Source of the DNA: Palsa-1150 sp036490515
GTDB lineage: Bacteria; Myxococcota_A; Polyangia; Polyangiales; Polyangiaceae
Assembly (NCBI GenBank): GCA_036490515.1
Contig: DASXDU010000047.1
Span: 186,001-250,000 of the forward strand
DNA: 64,000 bases
Reading direction: 5' to 3'
Below, piece after piece: positions 1-9,453 of this stretch. The position numbers and the translations under genes are program-made. Numbering within the stretch: position 1 is the stretch's first letter; every line of letters begins with the position of its first letter. The notes beneath the pieces were generated by a model. The model saw only the letters and a list, made by a program, of their open reading frames with translations. It made no database searches and had not been told where the DNA came from.

Positions 1-1291
1 CGACCGTCTCGAACCGCGCCGGCAGGGCGAGCTTCGCGTTCTCCTTCGCCTCCCCGAGCTCCTCGGACGTCACCGCCGACTTCCGGATGCGCTCGATCTG
101 GTCCTTCAGAGCACGCACGGCGTCCGCCGTGTGGTCGGCGAAGATCGCGCCGCCAGCCGCGAAGGGGCCGCCCCCGTGCCGCAGCGAGAAGCGCGAGTGA
201 GCGCCGTAGGTGTACGCCTTGGCCTCGCGGAGCTCGAGGTTGATGCGGCTCGAGAAGGAGCCTCCGAGGATCAGGTTCATCACGCCGAGCGCGACGCGGT
301 CCTTCGTCTCGAACGGCGCGCCCTCCTCGGCGAGGTAGACCTGCGACTGCGCGGCGCCGGGCACGTCGACGAGGACGACGTGCTCCTTCCCCTGCGGCGG
401 CGGGGGCGCGTGGGCGACGGGTACGTGAGGCGCGGCGCCGCCTTTCCACGCCCCGAAATGGGCCTCGAGCTGCGCCTTGAGCGAGTCGGGGGCGACGTCG
501 CCCGCCACGACGATCGTCGTCGAGCGCGGCTGGAAGAGCCTGCGCCAGGTCTGCTCGATCTCGGCGCGCGTCAGCTTGTCGACCTCCGCGGCGGTCCCCC
601 GCAGGCTGTGCCCGTAGGGGTGCCCGTGCCCGTAGATCGCCGCGGCGATGGCGTTCTGCTCCATCGCGCCGGGGCTGTTCTTCTCCTGCTGGATGGCGGC
701 GAGCCAGCGCTTGCGGATGCGGTCGATCTCGGCGTCGGGGAACGTCGGGCGGAGCGCGACGTCGGCCAGCACGTCGAGCGCCGGCCCGAGCCGCGAGGTC
801 AGGACCTTCACGCTGGCGACGCACTCGTCCCAGTCGCACCAGGCCGCGTGGTCGGCGCCCATCCCCTCGTAGTCGTCCGAGAGCGCGAGCGCGCTGCGCG
901 TCCCCGCCCCCTGCTCGAGCATCGCGCCCGTGAAGGCGACTTCCCCCGGGCGAGCCCCAGGCAGGTCGCCGGCGCCGGCGGTGGAGACGACGCGCACGCT
1001 GACGATGGGCAGGTCGTGCCGCTCGACGAAGAGGACGCGAACGCCGTCCTTCATCGTCCAGGCGTCGACGCGGGGGGGGGTCCAGACGACGGCGGGCCCC
1101 GCAGCCGGCGGCTGATCGCGGAACGGTGCGTCGGGGGTCACGCGCGGCGGCTCGGGGGGAGGCGGCGGACTGGCCGACGCGACGGGCGGCGGCGGAGGGG
1201 GAGGAGGAGGCAGGGGGGGCTGGGCGCCGCACGCGACGACGCCGAGCATCGAGACGATCGCGGCGAGCGCCGCCGGATTGCGCGCGCTCAC
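1..1291 (-). CDS. M16-family peptidase-like lipoprotein, non-catalytic partner (3' end outside window)
   Basis: Starts at a GTG that overlaps the stop of the upstream M16 gene (GTGA), so the two are translationally coupled. The N-terminus is a short signal with a lipobox-like LGVVAC and then a Pro-rich linker. The body matches the M16 (insulinase/processing peptidase) fold, including the late motif NLREAKAYTYG and the segment IYGHGHPYGHSL. The zinc motif HxxEH is absent: the equivalent place reads AFTGAMLEQGAGT. In M16B families one subunit often lacks the zinc site and pairs with an active one, so this is read as the inactive partner in a periplasmic or outer-membrane heterodimer. The C-terminus lies beyond position 1. 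Confidence 0.88.
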   Translation of the reverse strand, partial: MSARNPAALAAIVSMLGVVACGAQPPLPPPPPPPPPVASASPPPPPEPPRVTPDAPFRDQPPAAGPAVVWTPPRVDAWTMKDGVRVLFVERHDLPIVSVRVVSTAGAGDLPGARPGEVAFTGAMLEQGAGTRSALALSDDYEGMGADHAAWCDWDECVASVKVLTSRLGPALDVLADVALRPTFPDAEIDRIRKRWLAAIQQEKNSPGAMEQNAIAAAIYGHGHPYGHSLRGTAAEVDKLTRAEIEQTWRRLFQPRSTTIVVAGDVAPDSLKAQLEAHFGAWKGGAAPHVPVAHAPPPPQGKEHVVLVDVPGAAQSQVYLAEEGAPFETKDRVALGVMNLILGGSFSSRINLELREAKAYTYGAHSRFSLRHGGGPFAAGGAIFADHTADAVRALKDQIERIRKSAVTSEELGEAKENAKLALPARFETV

Positions 1292-2685
1292 GGCGTCCTC
1301 TTGACGAGACGGCCCGCGAGCGGGGCGGTCTTCACGGCGCGGACCATCGCGACGACGCGCCGGTCGGGTGGGAGCCATTGCCGCGCGACGCCCTTCACGC
1401 TCGCGACCGTCGCGGCCTCGTAGCGGTCCACGTCCTTGGGCAGGTACCCGGGGTCGCCCGTGTAATGGACGAACGAGTCGAGCTTGTCGGCCTGCGCGCT
1501 GACGCTCTCGAGGCCGAACGCCTCGTGCGCCAGGAACGTCGTCCGCGCGCGATCGAGCTCCGCCGCGTCGACGTTGCCGTCGCGCACCTTCGCGAGCTCC
1601 TGGTCGATCGCCGCGAGGAGCTCCTCGGGAGTGTGGCCCGGCTTCGCCGTCGCCGTGATCTCGAAGACCGACGCGAGCTGCTGCGACTGCTGGTAGGCGG
1701 CGACGTCCTGCGCGATCTGGTCGTCGTAGACGAGGCGCTTGTAGAGGCGGCTCGTCTTGCCGCCGCTGAGGACGCCCGCCAGCATGTCGAGGTCGCTGTC
1801 CCCCGGGGCGAAGTACGGGGGAGTGACCCAGCGAACGACGAGGCGAGGAAGCTGGACGCCGGCCTCGATCTCGAGGCGCGTCTCGCCCGTGAGCTGCACG
1901 CTCGGCGGGTTGGGGCGCTGCGGCACGTTGCTGCGCGGGATGGGCCCGAAGTACTTGTCGACGAGCTTCAGGGTCGCGTCGGGGTCGATGTCGCCGGCGA
2001 TCGCGATCGTGGCGTTGTTGGGCACGTACCACGTGCGGAAGAACTGCTTCACGTCCTCGAGGCTCGCGGCGTCGAGGTCCTCGGGCGAGCCGATGGCGAG
2101 GTGGTGGTACGGGTGGACCGGCGGGAACGTCGCCTCGTCGACGATCATGCGCACCATGCCGTACGGCTGGTTCTCGTAGTTCTGGCGGCGCTCGTTCTTC
2201 ACGACCTCGCGCTGCCCGGCGAACGTCGCCTGGTCGACGTGGTCGAGCAGGAACCCCATGCGGTCGCTCTCGAGCCAGAGCGCGAGCTCGAGCCGGTTCT
2301 TGGGGAGCGTCTCGTGGTAGTTCGTGCGGTCCTGCGCCGTCGACCCGTTCACGTCGGAGGCCCCGGCGCGCTCGAGGAAGCGGAAGTAGGTGTCCTCGGG
2401 AACGTGCTTGCTCCCCTGGAACATCACGTGTTCGAAGAGGTGCGCGAAGCCGTGGCGGCCCTCGGCCTCGTCCTTCGAGCCGACGTGGTACCAGATGTCG
2501 ACCGCGACGATGGGCGTCCGGTGGTCCTCGTGAAGGACGACCTGGAGGCCGTTCGCGAGGCGGGACGTACGCGCGGCGAGCGTGATCTTCGACGCGTCGG
2601 GGTCGGCCGCCTGCGCGCCGCGGGCCGGCACGAGGGCGGCCACGAACGGCAATGCGAAGAGCGCGAGATGGTGAAACTTTCTCAT
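1288..2685 (-). CDS. Secreted M16 zinc metallopeptidase, catalytic subunit
   Basis: 465 aa with a cleavable signal peptide (about residues 1-26, ending ARGAQA). The M16 inverted zinc motif HLFEH is intact (H82, E85, H86) and the downstream Glu sits in VVKNERRQNYE. The family degrades peptides or processes precursors. Length fits a single M16B subunit of two domains. The gene is followed by a second M16 gene with a 4-bp overlap that lacks the zinc motif, so the pair probably works as an active/inactive heterodimer in the periplasm. The substrate cannot be told from the sequence. Confidence 0.93.
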   Translation of the reverse strand: MRKFHHLALFALPFVAALVPARGAQAADPDASKITLAARTSRLANGLQVVLHEDHRTPIVAVDIWYHVGSKDEAEGRHGFAHLFEHVMFQGSKHVPEDTYFRFLERAGASDVNGSTAQDRTNYHETLPKNRLELALWLESDRMGFLLDHVDQATFAGQREVVKNERRQNYENQPYGMVRMIVDEATFPPVHPYHHLAIGSPEDLDAASLEDVKQFFRTWYVPNNATIAIAGDIDPDATLKLVDKYFGPIPRSNVPQRPNPPSVQLTGETRLEIEAGVQLPRLVVRWVTPPYFAPGDSDLDMLAGVLSGGKTSRLYKRLVYDDQIAQDVAAYQQSQQLASVFEITATAKPGHTPEELLAAIDQELAKVRDGNVDAAELDRARTTFLAHEAFGLESVSAQADKLDSFVHYTGDPGYLPKDVDRYEAATVASVKGVARQWLPPDRRVVAMVRAVKTAPLAGRLVKRTP

Positions 2686-2716
2686 GGGGGGAGCTCGCGC
2701 GGTACTCTACACGACG

Positions 2717-2971
2717 ATGGCGAAGGACGGGTCCACCCGGCTGGCGATCGTCGAGAAATCGCTGCTCGATACGATCGAGCGACTCAGCGAGATGCCCGCC
2801 GGGCCGCGCGTGCGTGAGCTGCGCAACAAGGCGGAGGGCTTCGAGCGGGCGCTGCGGGCCTGGTCGGTGCGGCCGCCGACCGAGGAGCAGCGGTCGGCAC
2901 TCCTCAAGCTGGTCCTCGACCTGAACGTCGAGGTCATGGGGTTTGCCCGCGACGAGGCGAAGAAGACGTAG
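2717..2971 (+). CDS. Small conserved-looking helical protein, 84 aa
   Basis: Divergent from the M16 pair. ATG at 2717 was preferred over an in-frame start at 2684, which would add residues of poor composition. The protein is charged and predicted helical throughout (SLLDTIERLSEMPAGPRVRELRNKAEGFERAL), has no signal or membrane segment and ends in lysines, so it is probably a small cytosolic helical-bundle protein. No family was recognised and the function is unknown. Regular codon use with high third-position GC supports coding. Confidence 0.6.
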   Translation: MAKDGSTRLAIVEKSLLDTIERLSEMPAGPRVRELRNKAEGFERALRAWSVRPPTEEQRSALLKLVLDLNVEVMGFARDEAKKT

Positions 2972-3125
2972 CCCCGTGGGCCGGCGAGCCCTGCGCCGCC
3001 TGGATCGCCGGACCCACAGGCTCCCACCCACGCGACGCACCCGCGCGGCGCAACTCGCCGGAATCGCGGCGCTCCCTGGGCGGCATGCAAGGTGCTCCCC
3101 CTCCGCGCGCCCCGCGGGAGGAGCC

Positions 3126-3746
3126 ATGGACGAACGCCGCGCATACCTGAAGCAGCTCGCCGCCCGGTCGGCCCGCACGTGGAGCTCTACGCCGCTCCCC
3201 TCGTGCTTCGCGGGCGAGACGCGCATCGAGACACGCAACACCCTCTACGAGCTGCGCGACGGCGTCTGCTACGCGGTGAAGCGCCAGCAGGGCGCGGGGA
3301 CCGGAAAGAGGCACCCGTCGGAGTTCATCGGGATGCGGGTGGTCGGCTGGCTCATGCGCGACGCGCCGATGCAGGGCATCACGCTCGAATGGCAGCCGGG
3401 CGCGTACGCGGTCCTCTGGCGGCCGCGCGAGGCGGGCGAGGAGCACTCGGCCGTCGCGCTCACGTCGACGACCCACGCCTTCCAGGGCGTGCTCCGTCCG
3501 TCCTTGCCGCCGGCTCCACTCCTCCCGACCACCGCCGGCGGCCGCGGTGGTGGGCGCGTCTCCACGCCTCCGCCCCTGCCTCTCGCCGTCCTGCGCAGCG
3601 CGCTCCTGCCTCGACCCGTCACTCCCTCGCCGTGGGTTCCAGCAGCGCCCGAGACCCCCACCCCGCCGCGTCGGTCCTCGGTTCCGCCGCCCTTGCCGCC
3701 GGCCGCCTTCGGCCTGTGTGCGCCCGCATCGCGTTTCGTCAACTGA
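3126..3746 (+). CDS. Hypothetical protein with Pro-rich C-terminal half, 206 aa
   Basis: The start ATG at 3126 follows a good ribosome site (GGGAGGAG). The first 120 residues look like a compact soluble domain (CFAGETRIETRNTLYELRDGVCYAVKR and later AYAVLWRPREAGEEHSAV). The rest is Pro/Ala/Arg-rich and low in complexity. There is no signal peptide and no recognised family. The 3' end overlaps by 8 bp the 3' end of the convergent gene at 3739-4197. The N-terminal domain is convincingly coding; the tail is less certain. Confidence 0.55.
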   Translation: MDERRAYLKQLAARSARTWSSTPLPSCFAGETRIETRNTLYELRDGVCYAVKRQQGAGTGKRHPSEFIGMRVVGWLMRDAPMQGITLEWQPGAYAVLWRPREAGEEHSAVALTSTTHAFQGVLRPSLPPAPLLPTTAGGRGGGRVSTPPPLPLAVLRSALLPRPVTPSPWVPAAPETPTPPRRSSVPPPLPPAAFGLCAPASRFVN

Positions 3747-4197
3747 CGGGCGCCACGTAGACCATCCACGTCGGCGTCGCGCGGTCGCCGACGGCGCCCT
3801 GCTCGCGTCCGCGCAGCCGCCAGTACCACACGCCGGCCGGCCACTCTGCCGGAAGCCGCAGCTCCTCGCCCGGAACGTCGAGGTGCCTCGTGGTCGCGTC
3901 GGAGAAGTCGCTCGTGGGGCAGAGCTCGACACGAGCGCCATCCGTTCCCGCGGGGAGCCGCCACGACAGCGTCGGGCCGGAGCCGACCTCCGCGCCGTAG
4001 CGGGGCGAGACGGGAAGCGGCGGCGCGATCGTCTGCTCGATCGCGACGTGCTCGCGCGGCCCGCGTCGCAGCGCGGCCGTGTGCGAGGGCCCCGTGGCGG
4101 CGGCGTCACACCCGGAGCGAGCCTGGGCGCCGAGCACGATCCCCGCGGAGGCCACGACCAACGAAACGCCCAGCATCGCGTGAAAGACGAACCGCAT
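3739..4197 (-). CDS. Secreted single-domain protein resembling the N-terminal domain of myxobacterial FG-GAP proteins
   Basis: 152 aa. ATG at 4197 gives an N-terminal hydrophobic signal (about residues 2-24, ending VLGAQA). The body, PLPVSPRYGAEVGSGPTLSWRLP followed by GTDGARVELC and ending GVWYWRLRGREQGAVGDRATPTW, matches the fibronectin-III-like module usually found before FG-GAP/VCBS repeats in myxobacterial secreted proteins. Here it stands alone and stops after the module. It may be a trimmed descendant or a free-standing domain. It is probably exported; the ligand is unknown. Confidence 0.6.
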   Translation of the reverse strand: MRFVFHAMLGVSLVVASAGIVLGAQARSGCDAAATGPSHTAALRRGPREHVAIEQTIAPPLPVSPRYGAEVGSGPTLSWRLPAGTDGARVELCPTSDFSDATTRHLDVPGEELRLPAEWPAGVWYWRLRGREQGAVGDRATPTWMVYVAPVS

Positions 4198-4369
4198 GGG
4201 CGTCCGAAAGAGCAACGCGCGTTCCAGCGCAGGCTCCGCGGGTTTCGGCGCAAATGCCGCCACCTCGACGCACCGCTGACCCGCACGCCGCCAGCCGGCG
4301 CGACAACTCGACCCCCTTGACGGCGGGCACTCTCCCCGCGACGGTGTCCCCGCTGCGAAAGGATCCCCG

Positions 4370-7078
4370 ATGAGACGCGCCTTCTCCGTGCTCGTGCTGG
4401 TCGCCTCCGCCGTCGCGTGCGGCGGCTCTGCCCAGGTCGCCGTCGCTCCGGCGCCGGGGCCGGTGGTGATGCCCGCCGACACGATCGCGGCGCCGCGGCC
4501 GCTTCCTCCGCCGCCGCGCGAGGACGGAAGGCTTCCCGCCACCGTCACTCCGCAGCGCTACTCCCTCGACCTGCGCATCGATCCGCGGCTGCCGCGCTTC
4601 AGCGGCAAGGCACTCGTCCAGGTCCAGGTGCCGGCCCCGACGACGTACGTCGTCATGAACGCCCGCGACATGCAGGTTGGTCGTGCCGTCGCACACGTCG
4701 GCGGCGCCGAGATCCCGGCGACCCCGACGATGCGCGTGGCCCACGGCGGGGCGACGCCCGAGGAGCTGGTCCTCACGTTCGCGCAGCCGCTGCCGACAGG
4801 CACGGCGCTGCTCGAGATCGAGTACGACGCCCCGTTCGCCGGCGATCTGGCCGGCCTCTATCGCGTCGAAGAGGGCGGCGCCTGGTACGCGTTCACGCAG
4901 TTCGAGTCGACCGACGCGCGGCGCGCATTCCCCTGCTTCGACGAGCCCGGCTTCAAGACGGCGTACGACGTGACCATCGCCTCGCCCGCGGGCCTGGTCG
5001 CGCTCTCGAACTCCCCCGAGACGGCGCACGAAGACGCGCCGGGCGGTCTCGTCGTGCACCACTTCGAGACGTCCCGGCCTCTTCCCAGCTACCTCGTCGC
5101 CTTCGCGGTCGGCGACTTCGACGTCGTGCAGGGGCAGACGTCCCCCTTCCCCATCCGCGCCATCACGACGAAGGGCAAGGGCGCGAACACCGCGCTCGCG
5201 CTCGAGGCGTCGGCGGCGCTGATCGCGAAGCTCGGCGACTACTTCGACGTCCGCTACCCGTACCCCAAGCTCGACATCGTCGCCGTGCCCGACTTCGCGG
5301 CGGGCGCCATGGAGAACCCCGGCCTCGTCACCTTCCGCGACGTTCTCCTCCTCGTCGACCCGAAGCACGCGACGACGCAGATGCGCCGCGAGATGGCCGA
5401 GGTCATCGCGCACGAGTTCGCCCACCAGTGGTTCGGCGACCTGGTGACGGCGCAGTGGTGGGACGACATCTGGCTGAACGAGGGCTTCGCGACGTGGGCC
5501 GAGGCCAAGATGGTGGACGCGTGGAAGCCGTCGTTCGGCGCGACCCTCGAGCAGATCTCCGGCGTGCAGCACGTGATGGACACCGACGCGCTGCTGAGCG
5601 CCCGCGCGGTGCGCGAGCCGGTGCACTCGGTCAGCGAGGCGATGGAGGCCTTCGACGGCCTCACCTACGACAAGGGGGCGGCCATCCTGCGCATGATCGA
5701 GGCGTGGCTCGGGCCCGACACCTTCCGCCGGGGCGTTCAGCGGTACGTGCAGGACAACGCGTGGAAGAACGCGCGGGCGAACGATCTCTTCAAGGCACTC
5801 GACTTCGTCTCCGCGCAGAAGGTGGGTGACCTCGCGAGCGGGTTCCTCGACAAGCCCGGCGTGCCGTCGGTCTCGCTCAGCTGGAAGTGCGGCGGCAAGG
5901 AGGGCAGCCGCGTCGAGCTCCGCGAGTCGGAGTGGAGGCCCCTCGGCGAGGGGAACGCCCCGGCGCGATCGTGGACGCTGCCCGTATGCATCGCGAGCGA
6001 GGGGCAGAAGGACAAGAGCTGCTTCACGCTGGGGACGGAGCCGATCGCGCGAAACCTCGGCGCCCGCTGCCCGGCGTGGCTCTACCCGAACGCGCAGGAG
6101 GCCGGCTACTACCGCTTCGTCCTCGACAAGCCGCAGCTCCTCGCGCTCGTGCACAACGAGCGCGCGCTCGACGTCGCGGACCGACTCGGTCTCGTGTCGA
6201 ACGCGTGGGCCGCGGTGCGGCAGGGCGCGGTCGAGCCGACCACGCTGCTGGACGCGCTACCCACGTTCGACGGCGAGACCAACCGCCTCGTCGTCGAGCA
6301 GATCGCGTCGGCGCTGGCGGGTGTCGACGAGGCGCTGGTCGACGAGGCCGACCGCGCGCCGTTCCAGCGATATGCGACGGCGCGCATGATCGGCCGCAAG
6401 GCCGCCCTCGGATGGGAGCCGCGCGGAAAGGAAGACGACGAGCACGCGCTCGAGCGCCACACCGTGCTCCGGTTCATGGGCGAGATCGCAGGGGACGCAG
6501 CGACGCTCGCCGAGGCCGAGAAGATCACCCAGAGGTGGCTCCGGGACCCGACGAGCGTCTCGGCGGACGCGGCGTCCGTCGCGGTGCCGCTGGCCTCGAT
6601 CAAGGCGGGAGCCGCGCGGCTCGAGGAGCTCCGCACCGCGCTCCGGACGCTCCGGTCGCCCGAGGACCGGACGATCGCCCTCCGCGCGATGGCGAACTTC
6701 GACGACCCGACCGTGCTGCGCAAGGCGTTCGACCTGGCGCTCACCGACGAGCTACGCCTCTCGGATCTCTCGTACCTCTTCGGCACGGCGATGGGCCATC
6801 GCCCCGCGCGCGCCCCTCTCTACGCATGGGAGAAGGACAACTGGCAGCGCCTCGTGGCGCGCGTCCCGACGGCCGAGCGCTGGATCCTCGTCGGCGTCGC
6901 GAGCACGATGTGCGACGCCCGCGCGCACGAGGACGCCAAGTCGTTCCTCGTCCCGGCGACCCACGACCTCGAAGGAACGAAGCGATCCCTCGACGAGGGG
7001 CTCGAAGAGGCCCAGCTCTGCGTGGCCCTGCGCGACCACGGCGCGGCCGAGGTGAGCAGGTATCTGCGGAGGAAGTAG
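4370..7078 (+). CDS. M1-family zinc aminopeptidase lipoprotein
   Basis: 902 aa, start ATG with AAAGGA just upstream. The signal has a lipobox-like segment (SAVACGG), then a Pro-rich linker, then a full M1 aminopeptidase. The exopeptidase motif GAMEN is present and the zinc site is HEFAH (H348, E349, H352) with the third ligand E371 in WLNEGFA, the expected HExxH-x18-E spacing. A C-terminal helical ERAP1-like domain of about 350 residues follows. M1 enzymes remove N-terminal residues from peptides. The lipoprotein anchor puts this one at the cell envelope, so it probably trims imported or prey-derived peptides. It is followed 12 bp later by a response regulator. Confidence 0.95.
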   Translation: MRRAFSVLVLVASAVACGGSAQVAVAPAPGPVVMPADTIAAPRPLPPPPREDGRLPATVTPQRYSLDLRIDPRLPRFSGKALVQVQVPAPTTYVVMNARDMQVGRAVAHVGGAEIPATPTMRVAHGGATPEELVLTFAQPLPTGTALLEIEYDAPFAGDLAGLYRVEEGGAWYAFTQFESTDARRAFPCFDEPGFKTAYDVTIASPAGLVALSNSPETAHEDAPGGLVVHHFETSRPLPSYLVAFAVGDFDVVQGQTSPFPIRAITTKGKGANTALALEASAALIAKLGDYFDVRYPYPKLDIVAVPDFAAGAMENPGLVTFRDVLLLVDPKHATTQMRREMAEVIAHEFAHQWFGDLVTAQWWDDIWLNEGFATWAEAKMVDAWKPSFGATLEQISGVQHVMDTDALLSARAVREPVHSVSEAMEAFDGLTYDKGAAILRMIEAWLGPDTFRRGVQRYVQDNAWKNARANDLFKALDFVSAQKVGDLASGFLDKPGVPSVSLSWKCGGKEGSRVELRESEWRPLGEGNAPARSWTLPVCIASEGQKDKSCFTLGTEPIARNLGARCPAWLYPNAQEAGYYRFVLDKPQLLALVHNERALDVADRLGLVSNAWAAVRQGAVEPTTLLDALPTFDGETNRLVVEQIASALAGVDEALVDEADRAPFQRYATARMIGRKAALGWEPRGKEDDEHALERHTVLRFMGEIAGDAATLAEAEKITQRWLRDPTSVSADAASVAVPLASIKAGAARLEELRTALRTLRSPEDRTIALRAMANFDDPTVLRKAFDLALTDELRLSDLSYLFGTAMGHRPARAPLYAWEKDNWQRLVARVPTAERWILVGVASTMCDARAHEDAKSFLVPATHDLEGTKRSLDEGLEEAQLCVALRDHGAAEVSRYLRRK

Positions 7079-7090
7079 TCTCGGGATCGC

Positions 7091-8461
7091 ATGCGCCCGC
7101 GCGTCCTCGTCGTCGACGACCACCTCGAGATGGCAGAGACCCTCGCCGAGGGCCTCGCCGATCGGGGGTTCGACGCGACGGCGTGCGGATCGAGCACCGC
7201 GGCGGTCCGCCTGCTCGAGACCGAGCCGTTCGACGCGCTGGTCACCGACCTCCGGATGCCGGACGTGGACGGGATGGGGCTCCTCGCGCGATCCCGCGCC
7301 GCGGCGCCGGAGCGCCCCGTCGTCGTCATGACCGCCTACGGCGCCATCGACTCGGCGGTGAACGCGATCCGCGAGGGCGCGTACCACTACATGACCAAGC
7401 CGTTCGCGATCGCCGAGCTCGCGCTCTTCCTCGAGCGCGCGCTCGACGAGGCGCACGTCCGGCGCGAGGCTCGGTCGCTCCGCGCCGCGCTGAACGACCG
7501 CATCGGCCTGGGGAGCCTCGTCGCCGCCAGCCCGTCGATGCGCGAGGTGTTCGACCTGGCGCGGCGCGTGGCCGACGCGACCACGCCTGTCCTCCTCGCA
7601 GGCGAGACCGGCACCGGGAAGACGGCCCTCGCGCGCGCGATCCACGCGACGAGCCGGCGTTCGGCCGCACCGTTCGTCGCCGTCAACTGCGCGGCGCTGC
7701 CCGAGACGCTCCTCGAGAGCGAGCTTTTCGGCCACGTGAAGGGCGCCTTCACCGGCGCGACGAGCACGCGCGCGGGGCTCTTCGTGGAGGCCGACCGCGG
7801 GACCCTCCTCCTCGACGAGATCGGCGAGATGGCCCCCGCGCTCCAGGCGAAGCTCCTCCACGTCATCGAGAGCAGCACCGTGCGCGCCCTCGGCGCGAAC
7901 AAGGAGCGCACGGTCGACGTGCGGATCGTCGCGGCCACGCACCGCGACCTCCGCGAGCGCGTCCGCGCCGGCGCCTTCCGCGAGGACCTCCTCTACCGGC
8001 TCGACGTCGTGACCATCGAGATCCCCGCGCTGCGTCACCGCCGCGAGGACATCCCCATCCTCGTCGAGCGCCTCCTCACGGAGGCGCGCGCCAAGCATCC
8101 GCGCTCGGCGGTCGAGCGCTTCGCGCCGGACGCGATGCAGGTCCTCCTCGACCACGCGTGGCCGGGCAACGTGCGCGAGCTCGCGCACGCCATCGAGCGT
8201 GTGGTGCTACTCGGCCGGGACGCCGAGGCGCACGCGTCGGACCTCCCGTCGACCGTCACCCACCCCGCCGCGGCGGACATGCCGCCCGCGCTCGAGGGCG
8301 GCGTCATGCCCATCCGCGAGGTGCAGCGCCGCTACGCGAGCTGGGCGCTCGAGCGATGCGGAGGGCACAAGACGCGGACCGCCGAGGCGCTCGGCGTGGA
8401 TCTCAAGACGCTCGCGAAGTGGCTGGCGGCAGGGACGGAAGAGGACGCGGAGAAGGGGTGA
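7091..8461 (+). CDS. NtrC-type sigma54-dependent response regulator
   Basis: 456 aa in three domains. The receiver domain has the acidic pair D9/D10, phospho-acceptor D53 (VTDLRMPD) and K103 (MTKPF). The AAA+ sigma54-interaction domain has Walker A GETGTGKT (171-178), GAFTGA (218-223) and DEIGEM. A Fis-type helix-turn-helix follows near residues 420-450 (RTAEALGVDLKTLAKWL). It activates sigma54 promoters when phosphorylated. No histidine kinase lies beside it, so it is an orphan regulator within this window. The 12-bp gap to the aminopeptidase suggests co-transcription. Confidence 0.95.
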   Translation: MRPRVLVVDDHLEMAETLAEGLADRGFDATACGSSTAAVRLLETEPFDALVTDLRMPDVDGMGLLARSRAAAPERPVVVMTAYGAIDSAVNAIREGAYHYMTKPFAIAELALFLERALDEAHVRREARSLRAALNDRIGLGSLVAASPSMREVFDLARRVADATTPVLLAGETGTGKTALARAIHATSRRSAAPFVAVNCAALPETLLESELFGHVKGAFTGATSTRAGLFVEADRGTLLLDEIGEMAPALQAKLLHVIESSTVRALGANKERTVDVRIVAATHRDLRERVRAGAFREDLLYRLDVVTIEIPALRHRREDIPILVERLLTEARAKHPRSAVERFAPDAMQVLLDHAWPGNVRELAHAIERVVLLGRDAEAHASDLPSTVTHPAAADMPPALEGGVMPIREVQRRYASWALERCGGHKTRTAEALGVDLKTLAKWLAAGTEEDAEKG

Positions 8462-8535
8462 GGGCGCGGGCGCGGGCAACGCGGTCGCGCGAAGGGGGTA
8501 GACTGAGGCTCTCGCGCGTACGAGCCGTTGCCCCG

Positions 8536-9192
8536 ATGTCCGCACCCGGTCGCCCCTACCGCTCGTCCACCTCGGCACCGGCGGCCGCCGAGGCTCCGAA
8601 GGAGTTCGTCCACGCGCTCGGCCGTCCGGCCGACGAGAACGCCGACGTACGAGCGCTCTTGCCCGGGGTCCTCGTCGGAGGGGTCGCGTGCGCCATCCTC
8701 GCGCGCATGGATCGGCTCGACGTCGGGCTCGTGGTCCTGGTCATCCTCTGCGGGATGGCGTGGTGGCGGGCCCGGCGTCGTGCGAGCGGCGTCGTGCTGC
8801 GCGTGAGCGAGAGGCTCGTGCTCGTCTACCCGTGGCGCGGCGCGCGCAACGCGTCCGTAGTCTCGTTCGACGACCTGCACGACGTACGGCTCGACACGAA
8901 GGCCATCCACCGCGCGCAGCGCGAGACCCGCCCAGGCGTCTTCGCTCCCACCGGGTACTCGGGCTCACTCGAGGTCGACGTGGCCCGCATCGCCGCGGTA
9001 TGCGCCCCGGACGTGGACCCCATCCAGCTCACGCGTGGCTACGCGTCGCACTCCGAGATGGTCGAGCGCATCGCCAAACTGAAGACGTTCCTGCGCGCCC
9101 GCGGCTGGGTGCCCAAGGACGAGCGGGACGCGGCGCGCGAGAGCGAAGACGCCGCTGCGACGGACACCCGCGCCCGTGGAGGGTCAACCTAG
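8536..9192 (+). CDS. Membrane protein with two helices and a soluble C-terminal domain, 218 aa
   Basis: Start ATG at 8536. A short Ser/Ala-rich N-terminus is followed by two closely spaced membrane segments (about residues 42-58 and 63-79) separated by RMDRLD. After an Arg-rich boundary comes a domain of about 130 residues (VVLRVSERLVLVYPWRG, SFDDLHDVRLDTKAI) resembling small bacterial PH-like membrane domains in layout; that resemblance is an inference. The tail is charged. The function is unknown. It stands between the response regulator and a toxin-antitoxin pair on the same strand. Confidence 0.72.
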   Translation: MSAPGRPYRSSTSAPAAAEAPKEFVHALGRPADENADVRALLPGVLVGGVACAILARMDRLDVGLVVLVILCGMAWWRARRRASGVVLRVSERLVLVYPWRGARNASVVSFDDLHDVRLDTKAIHRAQRETRPGVFAPTGYSGSLEVDVARIAAVCAPDVDPIQLTRGYASHSEMVERIAKLKTFLRARGWVPKDERDAARESEDAAATDTRARGGST

Positions 9193-9213
9193 CGTTGGTG
9201 CGCGCATGGTCAT

Positions 9214-9453
9214 ATGCTCGTGACCATGAAACCCGTCCGATCGATCGCCGCGGGCGAGTTCAAGGCGAAGTGTCTCGAGGTGCTCGACCGCGTCGCCCGG
9301 GATGGAAGCACATACGTGGTGACCAAGCGCGGGCGGCCGGTCGCCCGTGTCGTCCCCGTGGAGGTCGAAAAACCGCGTTCGCTTCGGGGGAGCGTCCAGT
9401 ATCACGCGGACATCGTCGAGGCCCTGGGCGACGACTGGCCGGTCGACGCGTGA
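9214..9453 (+). CDS. Phd/YefM-family antitoxin
   Basis: 79 aa, or 75 aa if the ATG at 9226 is used. The pattern SIAAGEFKAKCLEVLDRVARDG followed by YVVTKRGRPVARVVP is the prevent-host-death antitoxin fold, whose N-terminus binds DNA and whose C-terminal tail wraps the toxin. The stop codon overlaps the GTG start of the following PIN toxin gene. Antitoxins of this type neutralise the partner and repress their own promoter. Confidence 0.88.
   Translation: MLVTMKPVRSIAAGEFKAKCLEVLDRVARDGSTYVVTKRGRPVARVVPVEVEKPRSLRGSVQYHADIVEALGDDWPVDA

Noticed and set aside
131..1423. Long open frame opposite the M16 genes
   Set aside because: It is the antisense of a clear M16 gene; residue composition is Arg/Ala/Gly/Asp-rich and matches no family. 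High GC opens such frames.
5887..8535. Very long plus-strand frame through the aminopeptidase and regulator
   Set aside because: Only its last 218 codons (from 8536) look like a protein; the rest is Arg-rich and overlaps well-supported genes in another frame.
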